NCBI RefSeq assembly: GCF_024139115.2
Contig: NC_085140.1
Span: 30,553,806 to 30,617,805 of the forward strand
DNA length: 64,000 bases
Origin: Armigeres subalbatus
Lineage: Eukaryota; Arthropoda; Insecta; Diptera; Culicidae
Direction: 5' to 3'
In this document: one piece after another, positions 43,620 to 54,757 of the stretch
Layout of the letters: every line of letters starts with the position of its first letter
Numbering within the stretch: the stretch's first letter is position 1
Notes under the pieces: generated by a model
Told to the model about the DNA's origin: nothing
Databases searched by the model: none
Seen by the model: only the letters and a program-made list of their open reading frames with translations
Translations under genes and position numbers: made by a program

Positions 43620-45150
43620 CAAAAACTGTCCTGAGAAAACATCTTCCGATATAATCGTTGAAGTTATTTTCTAAAGAATTTGAGAAGAAACTCTATGAAT
43701 TTCTTTTGCAAAATCCAATCGGTATTTCTCCGGAAATTCTATTGAAAATTCCATCGTAAATTCCTGTAAGAATTCCTTTGCCAAATCTATCTGAAAATCT
43801 TTCAGGCTTTCCTTTGGAAATTTCTTCGAGAATGCATTCTGAAATTTCTCCAAGAATTTATTCGAAAATTTCTTCTAAATATCCTTCAGAATTGTTTTCA
43901 GCTCCAGGAATTCCCTTCAGGAATAATTTAGAGAATTTCTCCATTGATTCCTTTTGAGTTTCCTTCAGGGACTCCTTCGGAAAATCTTATGAAAAGGCCT
44001 TCGTTGATTTATTCAGAAATTCTTATTGAAGAGTTTCCCGAGAGAATTTCCAAATAAATATCCAAAGGTGTTGAGGAGTACAGTCGCGATTCGCTGGTTG
44101 AGCCACGACCTCGGCCCAACTAACGAATTCGGTTTTTTAGTTGGGCCAACTGACAGCCATTTGAACTCGTGTATTTCGACTTGAACATCACAAATGATGT
44201 CCAGTGACGCCCAATCCCGTTTTTCGTGTTTACATTGAATTTTGACGTACGGTTGCTTTTTAGTTGGGCCATGGCCCAACCAGCGGAGGCCCAACTAAAA
44301 AGTGACCCAAGTATTAAGATCCCAACCAGCGAATCCCGACTGTATTTAATTAAATTGTCTGAGGAATGTCCGAAAGAAATCGTAGATGAATTCTCTAGAA
44401 AACTAGAAAACTCCGAAGAAAAATTTCCGAAGGAATTTTCGAGGATATTTCGAAAGGACTTTCCAAAGACAAATTAGAAAAAAAATTGGAACGCCGAAAA
44501 TAAATTAGAGGATTTCATTGGATATTCCTCATAATATTCCTTCGAAAATTCAAAGATTGAAAATATACCAAAATTTCAAAAGTCGTTCTGAAATTCCTTT
44601 ACGAATTCTTTTCGGAATATGTTTTAAGAATTCTGCCAGTATCCCTCCCAGTATCCCAAATCACTTCGGAATCTCTAGGAAGAATTTCCTGAAGTACCTT
44701 CGAAATTTCCCTCAGGAATTTTTTCAGATTTCCCAAAATTCTTTCGAAAATTCTTATAAGAATTCCTTCGTTCATTCGCCCGGATGTTTTAACAACTCTT
44801 CGAGGGTGCTTTACCAATGGAATTTCTGAAGAAATTTACAAAGGCCTTTTGGGAGGTTTTACGAAAGAATCACTGGAAGAGTATTAAAATGAGCTCCTGG
44901 GAGATTTTTATAAAATATTCCTGGAGGAGTTCTCGAAAGAATATCTGGACGATTTTCTGGAGAAATTTTAGAAGAAATTCTTGGAGGAATTTCAAAATGT
45001 ATTTCAGGAGGAATTTCCGAATGAATTCTCGAAGGAATTTCCAAAGAACAACCTGAATAGGTTTTCGAAAAGAATTTCTTAACGAATTTCTGAAGGAATT
45101 GTTGAATAAATTTCCTGAATAATTATTATAGGAATCCATGAAAAAATTCA
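43620..45150. repeat. Old, diverged GGAATTTC/GAAATTCC satellite (12/24-bp type), segment 1
   Basis: Short words such as GGAATTTC, GAAATTCCTTC, GAATTCTCGAAAG and TTCCTGAAG recur about every 12 or 24 bp. Up to about 44830 the TTC-rich (CCTTC) orientation dominates on the plus strand; then the AAG-rich orientation (GAAGGAATTTC) follows. It looks like an ancient relative of the 24-bp array at 59.59-64.0 kb. An unrelated ~250-bp segment with repeated AGTTGGGCC words interrupts it at about 44080-44345. Open frames rich in E, F, K and L are by-products. Confidence 0.75.
44085..44345. mobile_element. Candidate short MITE with GTCGGGATTCGCTGGTTG ends
   Basis: The left side has ACAGTCGCGATTCGCTGGTTG and the right side CAACCAGCGAATCCCGACTGT. 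These are inverted with few mismatches, giving a ~21-bp TIR beginning ACAGTCG, and the 'TA' of GTACAG and CTGTAT lies just outside. The interior has several AGTTGGGCC/GGCCCAAC words. Probably a Tc1/mariner- or pogo-type MITE of about 255 bp. Confidence 0.7.
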
Positions 45151-45490
45151 AATGGATTTGGTTAAGAAAATTATTTTGAGCTTTTTAGTGGAATGTCTTC
45201 ACTTGATAAATTGATGAATATATTTTATTACTTTTACAGCATATACTGTTATTGACAAACGCTCTATATTGTCGAATAGAGCTCCCTATTATTCACCTTT
45301 CCCACTAACACAAATTTTCCTTCCCGAGACATCTATGAAGGTAGTATGGGTTCCCTGCATCTTCACTAGTAGATGTTGAACTAACATTCCTTCCCTTCCT
45401 TCCGTGATTGTAAGGACGTGGCCAGGTATACAACTGCTACTGTATAGGAAAAGGTACTAATCCCAAGTATCAATTTGCGACAATATACAG
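45151..45490. other. No gene recognised
   Basis: AT-rich then GC-balanced sequence without motif, separating the diverged satellite from the MITE. Confidence 0.4.
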
Positions 45491-45492
45491 TA

Positions 45493-45773
45493 GATTGCTC
45501 AATTCAAGCTCTGTCTGGTAAGGGGGCGGGTGTCGCGGGAGAGGGTTCTCTTCGTCGACTTCCCCTCATTTGAATGAAGGTGACAGGCGGGGAGTTCCTT
45601 TGCAGTTTATCACCTCAGAATGCAAGTTCGCATTGTTTTCTTTCGTTCTGAAATGATAAACCACAGAGAGATCTGCTGCTTGTCACTTTTGTTTAAGGGA
45701 GGGGGGGTCGACGGGGAGAGTCTTGTCTTGCGACATTCGCCCTTATTCCGGATGGAGCTTGAATTGAGCATTG
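45493..45773. mobile_element. Nearly palindromic MITE, 281 bp, TA TSD
   Basis: TA lies at 45491-45492 and 45774-45775. The left end GATTGCTCAATTCAAGCTC and the right end (reverse complement) CAATGCTCAATTCAAGCTC begin TIRs of about 130 bp each. Paired landmarks are GGTGTCGCGGGAGAGG with GAATGTCGCAAGACAAG, GTCGACTTCCCCTC with GTCGACCCCCCCTC, and TTTATCACCTCAGAA with TTTATCATTTCAGAA. Only about 20 bp of the centre is unpaired. GC content is well above the surroundings. Confidence 0.82.
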
Positions 45774-45819
45774 TATAGCCACCCACGATTTGTACAATCA
45801 CATATGCTATGCTATGCTA

Positions 45820-45930
45820 TTGTCATAAGACGAGTTTGTACAATCCCATTTAATTCCACCACTTAATCGTACCTTGACAGATACGTATTTCGACCTCAAC
45901 AGTAAGGTCGTCCTCAGTATCTCGTACTCA
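45820..45930. repeat. Dispersed repeat A, copy 2
   Basis: TTGTCATAAGACGAGTTTG through ATACGTATTTCGACCTC to CGTCCTCAGTATCTCG, matching copy 1 at 25295-25392 closely and extending ~30 bp further. Preceded by (GCTAT)n (about 45805-45819). Confidence 0.7.
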
Positions 45931-45954
45931 TGTAGTCTGCAGCAGGAACTCTTT

Positions 45955-47450
45955 CGGCAAAGTACCAGGAAATTACTTGGGAGATAGATCCAGAAATTCT
46001 TTTGAAAATGCGTCAAGATGTTCCTTCAAAATTACCTGTAAGGTAAAAATCCTTGCGGAATACTTGCGTCTTGAGAACTTCTTCGAAATATCCTTAACGA
46101 ATTATTCAAAGAATTTCTTGGTCGGAATTCCTTCGGGAAATTCTTCGATAATACCTACGGAAATTGTATCAGGCAAACCATCCCCTAGGAGAATTTCTTC
46201 AGAAATTTCTTTTGGAATTCTTGCGGAAATTGGCTTAGGAATTCCCTCGAACTTTTTTAAGAAATGCCTTCAGGAATTACTTCAGTTTCAGTTACTTTCA
46301 GGATTTCGTAAGAACATCATCCCAGAAATAATTCGATATTTTTAGAAATTCCTCCGGACATCTCCGGAAATTTTATTGGTCTCAATTGTCACTTCAAAGA
46401 TTTATTCATAAATTCGTTTAGGAATAATTCGGAAATTACTATAAGAGTTGTTTCGAAATTTCATCTGAAAATTCCTTTCAAATTTTCATTGCAAACTCTT
46501 CCGACAATTCCATTAGAATTTCCGTTAATCCTTCATCCTTTAATAAATTTTCAGAAAAAATTCACCTATAAAATTTACGGAATAATTACTACAGGAATCT
46601 CGGTAGAAATTCCGTGTGGCTTTCCGGATTTCGAAGGATTTCCTGGAGGAAGTTTCAAGGAATTTCCGTAGGAAGATTCTAAGGCCTTTCCAGAGAATTT
46701 TCAGAAGAAATTCTTAACGAATGTCAACAGGAATTTCTGGCGTATTTTCCTAACTATTCAAGGAATTAATTTCTCTAGAAATTCTCGAAAGAATTTGTGA
46801 TGGATTTCCTAAAACATATCCCGAAGAAATTCCTAAGGGAATTTTCAACGAAATTCTTAAGGAATTTTTGAAGGATTTTTCCTGAAGCAATTTTCGAAGG
46901 TATTCTTAAATCAATTACTGTAGATATTCCTAAAGGAATATTCGAAGGATTTTCCTTAGGCATTTCCAAAGAAATTTTCAAAGGAATTTTGAAGGAATTC
47001 TTAAAGGAATTTCCAAAGGAATACCTAAAAGAATTTCTGAAGAAACGTCTGTATTTTCCAAAGAAATTTTCGAAATTTTCCTGGAATTTCTTCTTTGAAT
47101 TTCCAAAATTATATTCGAAATTATTTTCGGAGGTTTGCCTGGGGAAATCTATAGATGAAATTCCAAAAGAGTTCTTACAGATATTCTTGAAGAAATTGTC
47201 CGAGATGCCTTACGGAGTTCATTTGAAAATACCGTTGGGAATTCTTGATGGAAATTTCGGAGGAATTATTGAAGAAATTTCCGAGGGAATCGAATTTCCG
47301 ATGATATCCGAAGAAATTTCTGAAATAATTTTCGAAAGAGCTCTGGCAGTATTTTTGATTTTTTTTAATCCTTTAATTCTAAAGATTTTTAAGACATTTA
47401 CGAAAAAACGTCAGGAGTTAATTTCGAAGGAATTCTTGAGAGCATCTGCA
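45955..47450. repeat. Old, diverged GGAATTTC satellite, segment 2
   Basis: As segment 1. The CCTTC orientation dominates from 45955 to about 46600, then the AAGGAATTTC orientation to about 47450. The 170-codon plus frame at 46989-47501 reads KEFLKEFPKEYLKEFLKK, which is a repeat translation, not a gene. Segments 1 and 2 were probably one array before the material at 45.15-45.95 kb, including the MITE, came in. Confidence 0.75.
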
Positions 47451-47960
47451 GAATTCTGGTCAGTAGTTAAACCCGGGTTTGACTCTGGAATTGCTTGCTA
47501 GAACACCCCCCAAAATGTCGCAATTGCAGTCTATCCATTATTACACAGGAATTAGATTTTTTTGGAAAATATTCCAAAAAAATCCTAGTGACCTTTTCAT
47601 AACGCAGACGATAAATATCGTTATATTTGAAACTGCCTGGCATTGTTTAAATGATTTATGCTTCCAAGTTTAGTTCTGCTGACGCCAAATTATAAATGAA
47701 TCAATTACGCCAAAAATGCTGGTGACTCTCCATTACCAGAACACTGTCGCCGCCAGTGGTGAGCCTTGTGTGTTATGACCAGAGCTATGTTTGACGCTCC
47801 TTCCCAGATGTTGTCTTACCATTTCGTAGCCCCTAAGTTATTACAATCTGTAAATTTCATGATTCCGCATTCTTGGATTTTATATTGGCAGCCATCGAGT
47901 TTGTTTACGTTTTGTAATGAAAATCAATTTTTCACACCCGCAAGGCCCTTAAACATAGTT
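47451..47960. other. No gene recognised
   Basis: No motif; a 120-codon plus frame at 47766-48128 runs into the CATTACCCCGAA motif region and is not credible as a gene. Confidence 0.4.
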
Positions 47961-47974
47961 CCTATTGTGACTAG

Positions 47975-48990
47975 ACCCCAATACCTCGAATTCCATTACC
48001 CCGAAGGCCACTACCACGAATGGGACAGTACCTCTGAAGCCATTACTGCCATTAGTCATGTACTCAAACGAGATACTACCCTAAATTCCATTACCCCGAA
48101 ATCATTTCGAATCCGTAGTTTTCCATAAATTATTTTCAACAACCGCAGATACCGATGAATTACAAAATAACCTTAACTATCATTCTACGCAATTTTTAAC
48201 TAAGAAAGAGCTATTCTACGAAATGGAGTTAAAGCGCAGATAATGCCTTCTTTCAAGGAACATGTCTTCCCGGTATCTTGTGGACAGAGGAAATAATGTC
48301 CTCTTTAAATGAGCGCGTTTTCCCGGTATAAGGCGAACATACGAAATAAACCTTTTTTTAGGTCGACGCTCTCTTAGCTTGTACAGATTGCTCTTCATTT
48401 TTACACTTCACTTTTTTTGCAATTTACCTCTGCAAGGTTAAGGGTCGGCATTTCGCGAACCATGAGGGCTTCATTCCCCGCGCTTTAAAACCAGTGCATT
48501 TTTTTCTGGATTCGATGATCGCGGTCCGCCAAAGTCTCTCACCGTGTGGACTGCATTCCCTTTAACTCCTTAATTTGTGTCGGAAAACCTGCTGCACAAT
48601 CGTCCTCCGACCTCTAAAAATCTTGAAAGGTGGAACACGAAGTGAAACGCGATTCTACGGATCGAGAAGTCTTCTCAAGAAGGAGGAAATAAAGGACTAT
48701 TTGTTCGAAAAAAAAACAGTACGGATCAACAATCCAGATTCATGTTAGAAATTATGTTGATTACACGACTGAAGTGGCCCTGCTATTGATTATTTCGTAA
48801 ACCATTTTTTTATCTCTCATTAGAAATCTACATAGCATAAACTTTTATTGAGTAACCATTTTTTTATTGAAAAGAAGTATAAACTTGAAATAATGACTGA
48901 TTACGGGAACTGCCTCATTCGGGGTAATGGCGTTCGGGATGGTGACCTTCGGGGTAATGTGATTATGGGTAATAGAATTATGGATAGTGT
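47975..48990. mobile_element. Candidate TIR element with clustered ATTACCCCGAA words
   Basis: CCATTACCCCGAAGGCCACTA near 47993-48013 and a second CCATTACCCCGAA at 48088-48100 face inverted copies at 48916-48962 (TTCGGGGTAATGG and CCTTCGGGGTAATG). The arms share ATTACCCCGAAGG plus similar flanks. The ~900-bp interior has a local duplication (ATAATG...CCGGTAT at about 48240-48340) and no coding sequence. Ends and TSD are not defined. Confidence 0.45.
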
Positions 48991-51480
48991 CATGGAGTGC
49001 TCTATTGTCCCAAAACTGAGAGCTACTATGCTAGTAGAACTACTGAGGGCAAAATACTGGAAAGTGATATTAAATTATCTTCGCAACAAATTTGATTCAA
49101 ACACTTCCGTAATGAATTTTGAAACATCCCTGGCAGATAGTCAGAACTTATTTGAAAATATAAGCCAAGAATCAACATTCGCAGAGCAGTATGACATAGC
49201 CAGCAGACCTTGACTGGAGTCAAGTTTCTTCCTTTCTCTGTGCATAAATTGACACTCTCCAAGCATAACACAAACAGCTATAAAACTAAACATGCCACTG
49301 CCGGAGGTCAGAGATGCTTTTCGTGTACAGACAGTTTGCTTTATTTTCACCATGCAGGCTTTCGCCTTCTCAAGGCACTCGCCTTGATTTTTTTGAGTGC
49401 TTTTTCCCCCCCAGAACAAGGTCAAATTCCGATACATGCCAGCGAGGCACTTCTCCGTTTGTTTGTTTCAATTGGTAGGAATGCATTTTTTCCTCTGCGA
49501 TTGTTATTGTAGGTTACGTTCAGCTGAATAAAAATCTCCGACATTGAAATAGTTGGCTGCTACGAGTGGCAGTCGTGTATTTCAGTTTCATCTGCTACGG
49601 CGAGCACGATGGGGATGAATAAATTCCGAACCCCGGAGAAAGCCATCCGCCATCGTGCGCTCGTTCGACCGTGGTAGTGGCAGTGAGTTTTCCCAGACCG
49701 AACCGAAGGCCGGGGCTTTTCCTGTGTTCGTTTTGCTCAGCGTGCCGTCACTAAACCTGCTGGGAAATGAATGGGAAATGGCAAATAAATAAACATGAAC
49801 CTCCTGGGATGGCGGAAAACGACGCCGATGGTCAAACGTGCAGCAAACTTGCAGAGTGAAGAACGATTGTTCGCTGCACAATGGCAATGCTCGCTCTTCA
49901 TTCAATGTTTGTATGTGAAATCCATAGAATGCGAAAACGACTATGTTTAGAATCGATTTGCTTCCTGAGATTGAAAAAAAAAAAATTTTTTAGAGATGAA
50001 ACTGTAGAACTGTAAATGATGATAACTGTCAAAATGGAAAATAAACATTGTTTTTTATTGAAATTCATTATTTACGTGATTTTTAATTTAACAAAGTTCG
50101 TCACGGAAAACTTCGTTCATTTAATTTCATTCAATAAAAATAAATAAGGAAAAATATAAGCAAAGTATGTACAAAATTACAAAAATAATGTATCGTGATA
50201 CGTAGAAATTAAATAAATATGAGCATTCGCTTTGCTCATTTCTTTACATTCAAATTTTATCTGTCTACAGGTTGAACAACGATGTATATAATTACCCAGC
50301 ACAAATAGAGACCGGTTCGAAGGTACAGAAGTAAGAACCAACAAATATTACTTGTCTCTCTACATCATTCCTCGGCATACCAACTCCCTATGACACCCTG
50401 CTTCCAGTTTATGTGCGAATTCACCGGAACATTTCCGCACAACATTAAAGCAATTTTCCAATGAAAATATTTCACGAGCTCTTTTATCTTTTTGCCACAC
50501 ACTGACGATGAAGCGAACGATTCCGTTGCTGGTTTAATGTTTCACAGATCTCTGCTTCCGTTCCGTAGCTGCTGCTGCTGTTGCGGTGAGTAATAGTCAA
50601 GCAAACCGTCGTCAGCTTCAGGTGATGGACCCGTTTCCCGGAAAAATAGGGGGGAAATTGTTAAGAATCTGTTCTGCAACGGACGGACGGATTGTTGAGG
50701 GGTTCGCCAGACTGCCACTCTGCCAGCAACCACCAGCAACGCATTTTTACTGCATTGTTAAATGAAATGCTACACTGCACGCCAACGCCAATCCGGCTCC
50801 GCTGCCAGTTTCACATCGTTTAGAACGAGCACAGCAAACCGTTCACGTTCCTACCGGGCGGATGCTATGCATGGGGAATAAAGCGTTAAGTAAACGTATC
50901 CTTTCGTACCTTTCGCCGGAATGGGGGTGAATGGGGATGAAAACCATTTAAACCGTATTACAATAAAATTCCGGTGGCTAATGCTCTTTGCTGCTGACGT
51001 CCCCAGTGGAAGAATGTACCCACATAAACAGCGGTGTGTATTTAAAAATGAGACTTTGTACATAATATTTGCTGGTTGACGATCGTCCCAACGAGGGGTG
51101 GATTGTTTGCCACAACAATGGGGACGCTTGATGCTTCATTACCTGCATAATGGATTCGTACTTTGATGGAAAAATGATAAAAGCGGGAATCGTCCCAATC
51201 GTTTTTCCCTGTTTTCCTGTGAATCTATTATGATATTTATTTTTTATAATGGGAGCGCTGTAAGCGCTCGATAATGTGCTTACATGTATTAAAATGAAGT
51301 GAACAATTATTAAATTTTTTGAAGAAAACCACACATTGAAGAAAATCTCCACATCGATGGAGGCAGAAAAACTTAAAGTTCAAAAAGATTTATTTTATAT
51401 AGATAATAGAAAAATTGCCATCAAATAAATCAAAATGTGAAATTTCCGAAAATAATTAAAAATGTCCAATAAAAGTGCAT
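48991..51480. other. Non-repetitive DNA, no confirmed gene
   Basis: GC-balanced segments (49200-49910 and 50520-51260) with overlapping open frames of up to 124 codons on both strands, none with recognisable domains. 50570-50586 has a short CTG run. This could be intronic or regulatory DNA of a host gene outside the window. Confidence 0.4.
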
Positions 51481-51633
51481 CTAAATGTGCAGCGCAATGC
51501 AGTTGTCATTGAGTCTGACATCAGTTAGAAGTTTAGCGGTCCGATAACTGAAAAACTGTTGCAACTATCGAATTGCAGTTAAAAAACATTGCAGTTTTAT
51601 TACTCGCAGTTATCGAACGTCTACTGTATTTGC
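51480..51633. mobile_element. Fragment of a Tc1/pogo-like MITE
   Basis: The right end GCAGTTATCGAACGTCTACTGTA and internal repeats of CGATAACTG, GCAGTT and TGCAGTTTTA resemble TIR/subterminal sequences of TA-inserting MITEs. A matching left terminus was not found (GTCCGATAACTGAAAAACTG at about 51540 is internal). Confidence 0.4.
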
Positions 51634-52148
51634 AGTAGTAGCTTAGTAAATCGATTTGATTCAATTCGAATACTTAGACAAAAAAAACTGTTCGGATTTT
51701 GATTCTATAATTCGGATTTCGACTCAGAAGGTGTTAATTTAATTAATTATTTCATCATTTTTGCGGAATATTTCAAAAGTCGAGACCCTTGTGCACCTGC
51801 ATAAACGGCAAAAGTTTTATGAGCAATTCTCTGTGAAATCGAAAGTCGATTGATTTTGTTTTTTTTTTATATCTGTGAAATTTGGCATAGCCTTTGGCAC
51901 AGCAGAGTGCGATTGATTCGCATTCTATATCAGTCCGCCCAACCTGTTGTTGAGGGCATGGAGTGCGATCCTCTCGTTTAATAAACAATGTGCACTCGCT
52001 TGACTGTGGATATACAACAGTAAAGCACATGTGGAGATTGGACAAATCAAGCATCCGAAAGATATTCAAATTGCAAAAAAGAGAGCTAACCGCGGTGGAG
52101 GTTGGTACTCGGATTCTGATGGCTTTTCCGCAAACGTGACCTTTAAGT

Positions 52149-52220
52149 GGTCTTGTTGTGTACGGGTTATCACGCCTATCTAGAGAGTAGGAGGTTAAGG
52201 GTTCGAGTCCCTCCAAGACA
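52149..52220 (+). tRNA. tRNA-like sequence (tRNA pseudogene or SINE head)
   Basis: 72 bases fold roughly as a tRNA. The acceptor is GGTCTTG with CAAGACA (6 of 7 pairs), the D-arm GTG/CAC, and the anticodon stem CCTAT/GTAGG with a 7-base loop CTAGAGA (AGA at the anticodon position). The T-arm is AAGGG/CCCTC around TTCGAGT with one mismatch and a good B-box (GGTTCGAGTCC). A T-run (TTCTTTTT) follows 10 bases after. The missing long variable arm argues against a real tRNA-Ser; a decayed tRNA or SINE promoter is likelier. Confidence 0.45.
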
Positions 52221-52403
52221 CGTGGATTCTTTTTCGCAAATTTCATATCAATTTGTCTATTTCGAAACATGTGTTGTGTATATGCACGGCCTAGATATTT
52301 AACAAAAAAATAAAAGATTTCCAAAACGTTTTTTAAACACGTTTAATAATCCTGTGTTTCTATCTTGAAATGCATTATTACCTTCTGAACTATCTTAATC
52401 TTG

Positions 52404-52989
52404 TTATCTGCTTGTCGTTGTCACAATGAATAAAATGCTACTTCTGTTATACTTGCCAACTATAACAGGAGAGCGTTTGATTGAAATATCATCCGACTTC
52501 GAAATTTCAGCTGTACTTGTCCCGGATTTGACCAGATGTGAGCAAAGAAGGAATAGCAGCAATGGTACGAGCGAATCTCGAGATGTCTCATGATCCTGAG
52601 GGTCGTTAAATTGGTGGCAAAGGGAGCAGATCAAGATTTTTTTATGTACAGGTTATCCGACTTGTCAATATCCCCAACTCAGCCATCTTGGATTTTTGTA
52701 TGGAATTTATGCTCGTTTGTTTACGTTTAGCACTGAAAATGTATGTCCCCCCCCCCCCATCCGCGCTGGTTATTCCCATCTACTGACGAAGTCGGATAAC
52801 CTGTACATCAAAAAATCTTGGAGCAGATATCAGTAACATGACGTTTAACTCCTTCAAAGTCGGCATGGATTCTACGCTGTAGTCAAAAGCACTTGATCCT
52901 TCAACCTGGCCGGAAGGAATTATGTTCCGTGAGTTTGAGATGTATACCTCGCAAAAAAAATTGGAGACCGCCCTCTGTGCACCTGACAT
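52404..52989 (-). pseudogene. Decayed open segment interrupted by a MITE
   Basis: Two minus frames, 52989-52780 and 52634-52404 (CSLCHQFNDPQDHETSRDSL), flank the M1 MITE. When the MITE and one 8-bp duplication are ignored, the flanks join at AGCAGAT. It lies next to a LINE of the same orientation and may be that LINE's 5' part, but I recognise no domain. Confidence 0.3.
52632..52820. mobile_element. MITE family M1, copy 2 (8-bp TSD, 189 bp)
   Basis: Same TIR as 16646-16828 (CAAGATTTTTTTATG, GTACAGGTTATCCGACTT), in inverted orientation internally: CCGCGCTGGTTATTCCC lies near the right end here and its complement near the left end of copy 1. The target duplication GAGCAGAT is exact at 52624-52631 and 52821-52828. 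It has a 14-15-base C run near 52747. Confidence 0.92.
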
Positions 52990-53189
52990 CTACTCCAGTG
53001 ACGCCGCTAGCTACTGCAAAGCAACAATAGATTTGTGTATGACACGCTCTTTTGTAGACGGTGGGAACCCCCGGGTTCTTGGCATCGATCGACTGTAATT
53101 ATGACGTGATTATGCTGACAGATACAGGACTAGACGAGAGCATCAATTCACTCCAAACATATTGCTGTCTCCAAATGATTTGATTGCTC

Positions 53190-54660
53190 ACCAATTGAAA
53201 CGCACAGTGGCACTCGAACAAGCGAGCAATAAAGCGCTTTGAGGCAGTGCGGGTCTGTAAATTATCTGGCGATTTTAGAGATGAAACCGAGCTTTTTTCC
53301 TTGCTTATTATTGAAGCATAATGCGAGTAACGCCAAGATCTTTTATTTGATCAACTCTGCTTAGTAGAGTGTTATCTATGTTATATTCCAAATTAATCGG
53401 GTTCTTCAAACGATGAAAAGTCATTACTGCACATTTACCGACGCTAATCTTAAGCTTTTTTTTTCCTGTTCGGGTGTGCCACTGCGACCAATTATTAGAT
53501 CTATTGTAGCGAATCTTAAGCTTATTCATGCTACAACAGTTGACAAACACACTGAGGAGTGAGGAGACTCTGAAAATGATAGCAGTCCTGGATGCAACGG
53601 ATTACTACATACATTTTTAGATCATCAGCGTAAATAAGCTTACACCTGTAGCCAAGTGAAGATGCCACGTCGTTGAAAAATATTACAAACAATAGGGGTC
53701 CCAGATTACTGCCTTGTGGCCCACCCGAAGAACTATGCAACGGAGAAGAGATACAGGTTCCATGCTTTACGCGCAACGTTCTCCCTGTTAGATACGAAGA
53801 AAGCTAAGAAACTTATCTATTAGAGGCACCTAACCGTGAGAGTTTACTGAGCAGCATTTTATGATCGATTTTATCGAAAGCCGCTTTCAGATCCGTATAG
53901 ATGACATCTACTTGAGCTTTTTGCTCCATTGCCGACAAACAGGTGGTAGTTAGTTCCAGTAATTTGGTAACTACAGACTTTTCAGGAAGAAATCCGTGTT
54001 GATCGTTTGAAATACGTAATTTTACAATAGAATATGACCGTTGGCAATAATTTCGAAGAGCTTTGACGCCGCAGATAGACTCGTTATTCCACGGTAGTTT
54101 TTGACATCTTGACGGTCACCACTTTGGTGCACTGGAAAAATGGAAGAAATTTTCCAGCACTCAGGGAAAATTCCTTGCTCGAAAGAACGGTTGAAGATAA
54201 AAGCAAGGGGATCAGCCACAGCTCTTGTCCACCGACGGAACACAGCAGCAGGAATGCCATCCAGGCCGGGTAAAAAGGAACATTTCAGCTTTTTTGCAGC
54301 ATCAACGATCATAGCCGGCGGTTCATTTAGAAAATTCATTCCGTCCACCAATGCGTTGCTTGCGGGAGTCAATACGGTTGAATCAAATGGACGTATGCCA
54401 TTCTCGCCTTCAGACCAAACAATGCGAGGTTTATTGAAATCGTTACACACTAGAACAATCTCATTCTTTGAGGAGCGATCGCAGAGTTCACGTACGCTTG
54501 TGCTTGTCAATTACTTCCGGGTTGCGACTTTTATCCGGCGGAATGTAAACATTACACAAAAGAAAACGGACACCATGGATGTTTGCGGAAATACACATTT
54601 CTCGGGTACTTATTCAAAAGGACGTATGTGATTTTGTAAACAAAGATTAGAACGTCGATT
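53190..54660 (-). pseudogene. CR1/Jockey-like LINE, inverted segment (endonuclease to mid-RT)
   Basis: On the minus strand: CISANIHGVRFLLCNVYIPP (about 54590-54530) and an endonuclease DFN block (VCNDFNKPRIVW). After an internal deletion come the RT blocks: DGIPAAVFRRWTRAVADPL; ISSIFPVHQSGDRQDVKNYR; GITSLSAASKLFE; GFLPEKSVVTKLLEL; DVIYTDLKAAFDKIDH; GGPQGSNLGPLLFVIFFND; IYADDLKMY (catalytic); VDQIKDLGV; and finally ISKIAR...FTDPHCLKALYCSLVR at about 53215. Several stops and frameshifts are present. The segment that should follow lies on the plus strand from 54755. Confidence 0.8.
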
Positions 54661-54674
54661 TGTCCAATCTGATG

Positions 54675-54757
54675 GCACTCCCACGCAAACCAATACCACC
54701 AACAGGTAGCCAAAGCTTCCCCCTACCTGTCTGTGGTGATGGTTTGCGTGGGAGTGC
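54675..54757. repeat. 83-bp palindrome at a LINE inversion junction
   Basis: Arms 54675-54709 and 54723-54757 (35 nt each) pair with about five mismatches, for example GCACTCCCACGCAAACC with GGTTTGCGTGGGAGTGC, around a 13-nt loop. It lies exactly between the minus-strand and plus-strand LINE segments. Confidence 0.9.

Noticed and set aside
46989..47501. 170-codon plus ORF with KEFLKEF repeats
   Set aside because: Diverged 12/24-bp satellite; composition follows the repeat.
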